From an uncultured Collinsella sp. (lineage in GTDB: Bacteria; Actinomycetota; Coriobacteriia; Coriobacteriales; Coriobacteriaceae): 15,469 bases of DNA. Under the pieces are notes generated by a model. It was given only the letters and a program-made list of their open reading frames with translations. It made no database searches and was not told where the DNA came from. The stretch's first letter is position 1, and each line of letters starts with the position of its first letter. The DNA is taken from positions 1-15,469 of the forward strand of contig USLO01000022.1 in NCBI GenBank assembly GCA_900555515.1, written 5' to 3'. Positions 14,203 to 15,469 of the stretch are shown piece after piece. The position numbers and the translations under genes were made by a program.

Positions 14203-14324
14203 CCCACAAAAAATTGCGGTGGAATAGTTCCTGAATGAGGCGTTTGGCGCGCCAAACAGGAACTATTTCACCGCAACTGATGGACGGGATGGAGTTAGAG
14301 GCCCAGGTAGGCAATCATGCCTTC
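14203..14324. repeat. Structured intergenic repeat, copy 2
   Basis: The second copy of the ~122-bp element, in the same orientation as that at 5794-5914. The arms are TTGCGGTGGAATAGTTCCTG (14214-14233) and CAGGAACTATTTCACCGCAA (14257-14276), 20 pairs with one G-T. The inner part contains the perfect 16-bp palindrome GTTTGGCGCGCCAAAC (14242-14257). It fills the gap between the convergent ends of kdpE and the FeoB-associated gene. Confidence 0.85.
14208..14276 (-). terminator. Probable terminator formed by repeat copy 2
   Basis: On the minus strand the 20-bp hairpin is followed directly by TTTTTT (plus AAAAAA, 14208-14213). It lies about 80 bases after the stop of the FeoB-associated gene and should end that transcript. 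On the plus strand no T-run follows, so its effect on kdpE transcripts is unclear. Confidence 0.6.
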
Positions 14325-14355
14325 GACGGCGAGCTTAGCGCCTGGATGTCGGGCC

Positions 14356-14556
14356 TTACTTGATGCCGCGGCCCAAGTCTTCGGCGATTTTGTCTACGCC
14401 CTTAAGTGCGGCGCACGTCTTTTTGTTGGAGCAATGCCCCGTGCAAACGCCACCCTGAGCGCAGTCGGCGCAGGTGCCCTTACGGTAGATGCGCACGCAC
14501 ACGGCGGCAAACGCAATGCCGATAACAGCCAGTACAACAATATCGATAGGTGCCAT
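14356..14556 (-). CDS. FeoB-associated Cys-rich membrane protein
   Basis: A 66-residue protein with one N-terminal membrane helix (about 5-24, IVVLAVIGIAFAAVCVRIY) and a short Cys-rich tail with C29, C32, C38, C42 and C48 (KGTCADCAQGGVC, then TGHCSNKKTC). This matches the small family found next to feoB in many Firmicutes and Actinobacteria. Its role in ferrous iron uptake is presumed from the association; the cysteines could bind iron. The ATG at 14556 is preceded by a full AGGAGG seven bases upstream. It follows feoB on the same strand, but a feoB terminator and a repeat lie between, so it may have its own promoter (a weak TAAAGT lies near 14583). Confidence 0.88.
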   Translation of the reverse strand: MAPIDIVVLAVIGIAFAAVCVRIYRKGTCADCAQGGVCTGHCSNKKTCAALKGVDKIAEDLGRGIK

Positions 14557-14614
14557 AGCAAGCCTCCTCTAGTTAACCACCACTTACTTTACCCCATTCT
14601 CCACCTACCAAAAA

Positions 14615-14691
14615 GGGACAGGTTTATTTTGGTCGGTTTTATCTGCGGAAACGCCACATCTCCTAAGATTGGCGCAAACAAACCTGACCCC
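14615..14691. repeat. Palindromic repeat element (REP/MITE-like)
   Basis: GGGACAGGTTTATTTTG (14615-14631) and CAAACAAACCTGACCCC (14675-14691) are imperfect inverted arms. Inside them a second inverted pair (CGCCA near 14652, TGGCG at 14670-14674) makes a nested hairpin of about 77 bp. The GGGACAGGTTTATTTT motif resembles a repeat I recall as common in bacterial intergenic regions, sometimes near REP-associated transposases. No transposase is present here. Confidence 0.5.
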
Positions 14692-14699
14692 ATTGCACC

Positions 14700-14732
14700 A
14701 AAAAGCCCGAGTGTCGCTGGGACACCCGGGCT
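14700..14732 (-). terminator. feoB terminator
   Basis: AGCCCGAGTGTC (14704-14715) and GACACCCGGGCT (14721-14732) form a 12-bp stem with one mismatch and a 5-base loop. On the minus strand it is followed by TTTTT (plus AAAAA, 14700-14704). It begins 30 bases after the feoB stop codon. Confidence 0.85.
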
Positions 14733-14761
14733 CGTGGAAAGGGGCTCGTCCTTATTCGGAG

Positions 14762-15469
14762 TTAAGCGGAAACTGCGGCGGAAGCAGTGTTGGTCTCGTC
14801 CTCGTCGGTCCATACATGCTTAGGCATGGGACGGAAGATCTGGAAGAGCATCGCAACCAGCAGCACGATGGCCACAACCGTCCAGATACCAAACTGCCCA
14901 AGGACCAGCAGGTTGTAGAACTGGTTGATGAACAGGCCGATCACCCAAGCAAAGGCGCACTCGTAGCCGATGGCAATCGCGGTCCACTTGCCGGAGTCCA
15001 TCTGGTTGCGGATAGTGCCCATGGCGGCAAAGCACGGGGCGCACAGCAGGTTGAACGCGCCAAAGGCAACGCAGGCGCCCATAGTCGGGAACATGCCGGC
15101 AAACGCGGTCCACAGGCTCGGGTCGGTCTCGGCGGCGTCGGCAACCGACAGCAGCGAGCCGGCGGTGGCGACGACGTTCTCCTTAGCGACAAGGCCCGAG
15201 ACGGTCAGCGCAGTTGCCTGCCAGGTGCTAAAGCCGAGCGGGGCGAAGATCCAGGCGACCAGGTTGCCGAGCATGGCAAGCACGGAGTAGTCCATGAACT
15301 CCTCGGGGATGCCGTCCATCGCAGGCAGGAAGCCAAAGGAACCGTTATAGCTACCAAAGTTGGAGAGGAACCAAACGACGACAGTGGACGCAAAGATGAC
15401 CGTGCCGGCCTTCTTGATAAAGGCCCAGCAGCGCTCCCACACGTGCAGCGCCCAAGAGCGGATCGCCGG
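14762..15469 (-). CDS. feoB: Ferrous iron transporter FeoB, C-terminal part
   Basis: The last 235 residues of FeoB, the inner-membrane Fe2+ transporter; the start and the GTPase domain lie beyond the right edge. The open frame reaches 15469 (PAIRSWALHVWERCWAFIKK). Six membrane segments are visible, including AGTVIFASTVVVWFLSNF, TALTVSGLVAKENVVATAGS (the conserved Gate-type VAKE segment), FNLLCAPCFAAMGTI with its two cysteines, and a last helix before the polar tail ending in SAAVSA. It ends at TAA 14762-14764, followed by a strong terminator. The nearby FeoB-associated small gene supports the assignment. Confidence 0.95.
   Translation of the reverse strand, partial: PAIRSWALHVWERCWAFIKKAGTVIFASTVVVWFLSNFGSYNGSFGFLPAMDGIPEEFMDYSVLAMLGNLVAWIFAPLGFSTWQATALTVSGLVAKENVVATAGSLLSVADAAETDPSLWTAFAGMFPTMGACVAFGAFNLLCAPCFAAMGTIRNQMDSGKWTAIAIGYECAFAWVIGLFINQFYNLLVLGQFGIWTVVAIVLLVAMLFQIFRPMPKHVWTDEDETNTASAAVSA

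Noticed and set aside
13463..14314. 283-codon minus-strand open frame opposite kdpE
   Set aside because: Antisense to kdpE; begins inside the structured repeat and has no recognisable motif.
1..15469. CRISPR arrays, tRNA or rRNA genes, transposase genes
   Set aside because: No regularly spaced repeats, tRNA-like cloverleaf or recognisable transposase was seen on either strand.

Overview
The window looks like a piece of chromosome from a GC-rich Gram-positive gut anaerobe. I infer a Coriobacteriia member, most likely Collinsella. The reasons are the codon use, kdpDE placed divergently from kdpFABC, a flavin/Fe-S enoate-reductase-type enzyme, a FeoB-associated Cys-rich protein, and intergenic repeats of a kind I associate with that genus. 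The genus rests on recall and was not checked against a database.

Layout from left to right. Positions 1-3304 hold three minus-strand genes: a LacI-family repressor (105-1127) with a terminator, a GntR/FadR-type (FCD) regulator (1251-1943) with a candidate operator over its promoter, and an AlbA_2 (Schlafen-type) / HATPase_c_4 / winged-helix protein (2051-3304). Positions 3305-3737 are a gene-poor 433-bp interval. It carries a perfect TATAAT for the AlbA_2 gene, three copies of a 23-bp imperfect palindrome (one touching that -10 box), a strong terminator, and a short coding-like stretch that may be a gene remnant. Positions 3738-5687 encode a 649-residue Old-Yellow-Enzyme-type NAD(P)H:flavin oxidoreductase on the minus strand.

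Positions 5933-14197 are a complete potassium-uptake locus. kdpF, kdpA, kdpB and kdpC (10520 to 5933, minus strand) encode the Kdp K+ P-type ATPase. The sensor kinase kdpD and response regulator kdpE (10765 to 14197, plus strand) are transcribed divergently. The shared 244-bp control region contains a tandem 11-bp-period direct repeat just upstream of a weak promoter, the expected layout for activation by the OmpR-family regulator KdpE. The 28-codon kdpF is easily missed.

Positions 14356-15469 belong to ferrous iron uptake: a FeoB-associated Cys-rich small membrane protein and the C-terminal part of feoB, which runs off the right edge. A terminator and a small palindromic repeat lie between them.

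The most striking non-genic signal is a ~122-bp repeat present twice in the same orientation (5794-5914 and 14203-14324). Each copy forms a long hairpin in which consecutive stem base pairs differ by compensatory changes, and each ends in six Ts on the minus strand. Each lies just downstream of a minus-strand gene, and together they bracket the kdp locus. I found no clear new multi-gene system; the best candidates for something undescribed are this structured repeat and the palindrome array controlling the AlbA_2-domain gene.
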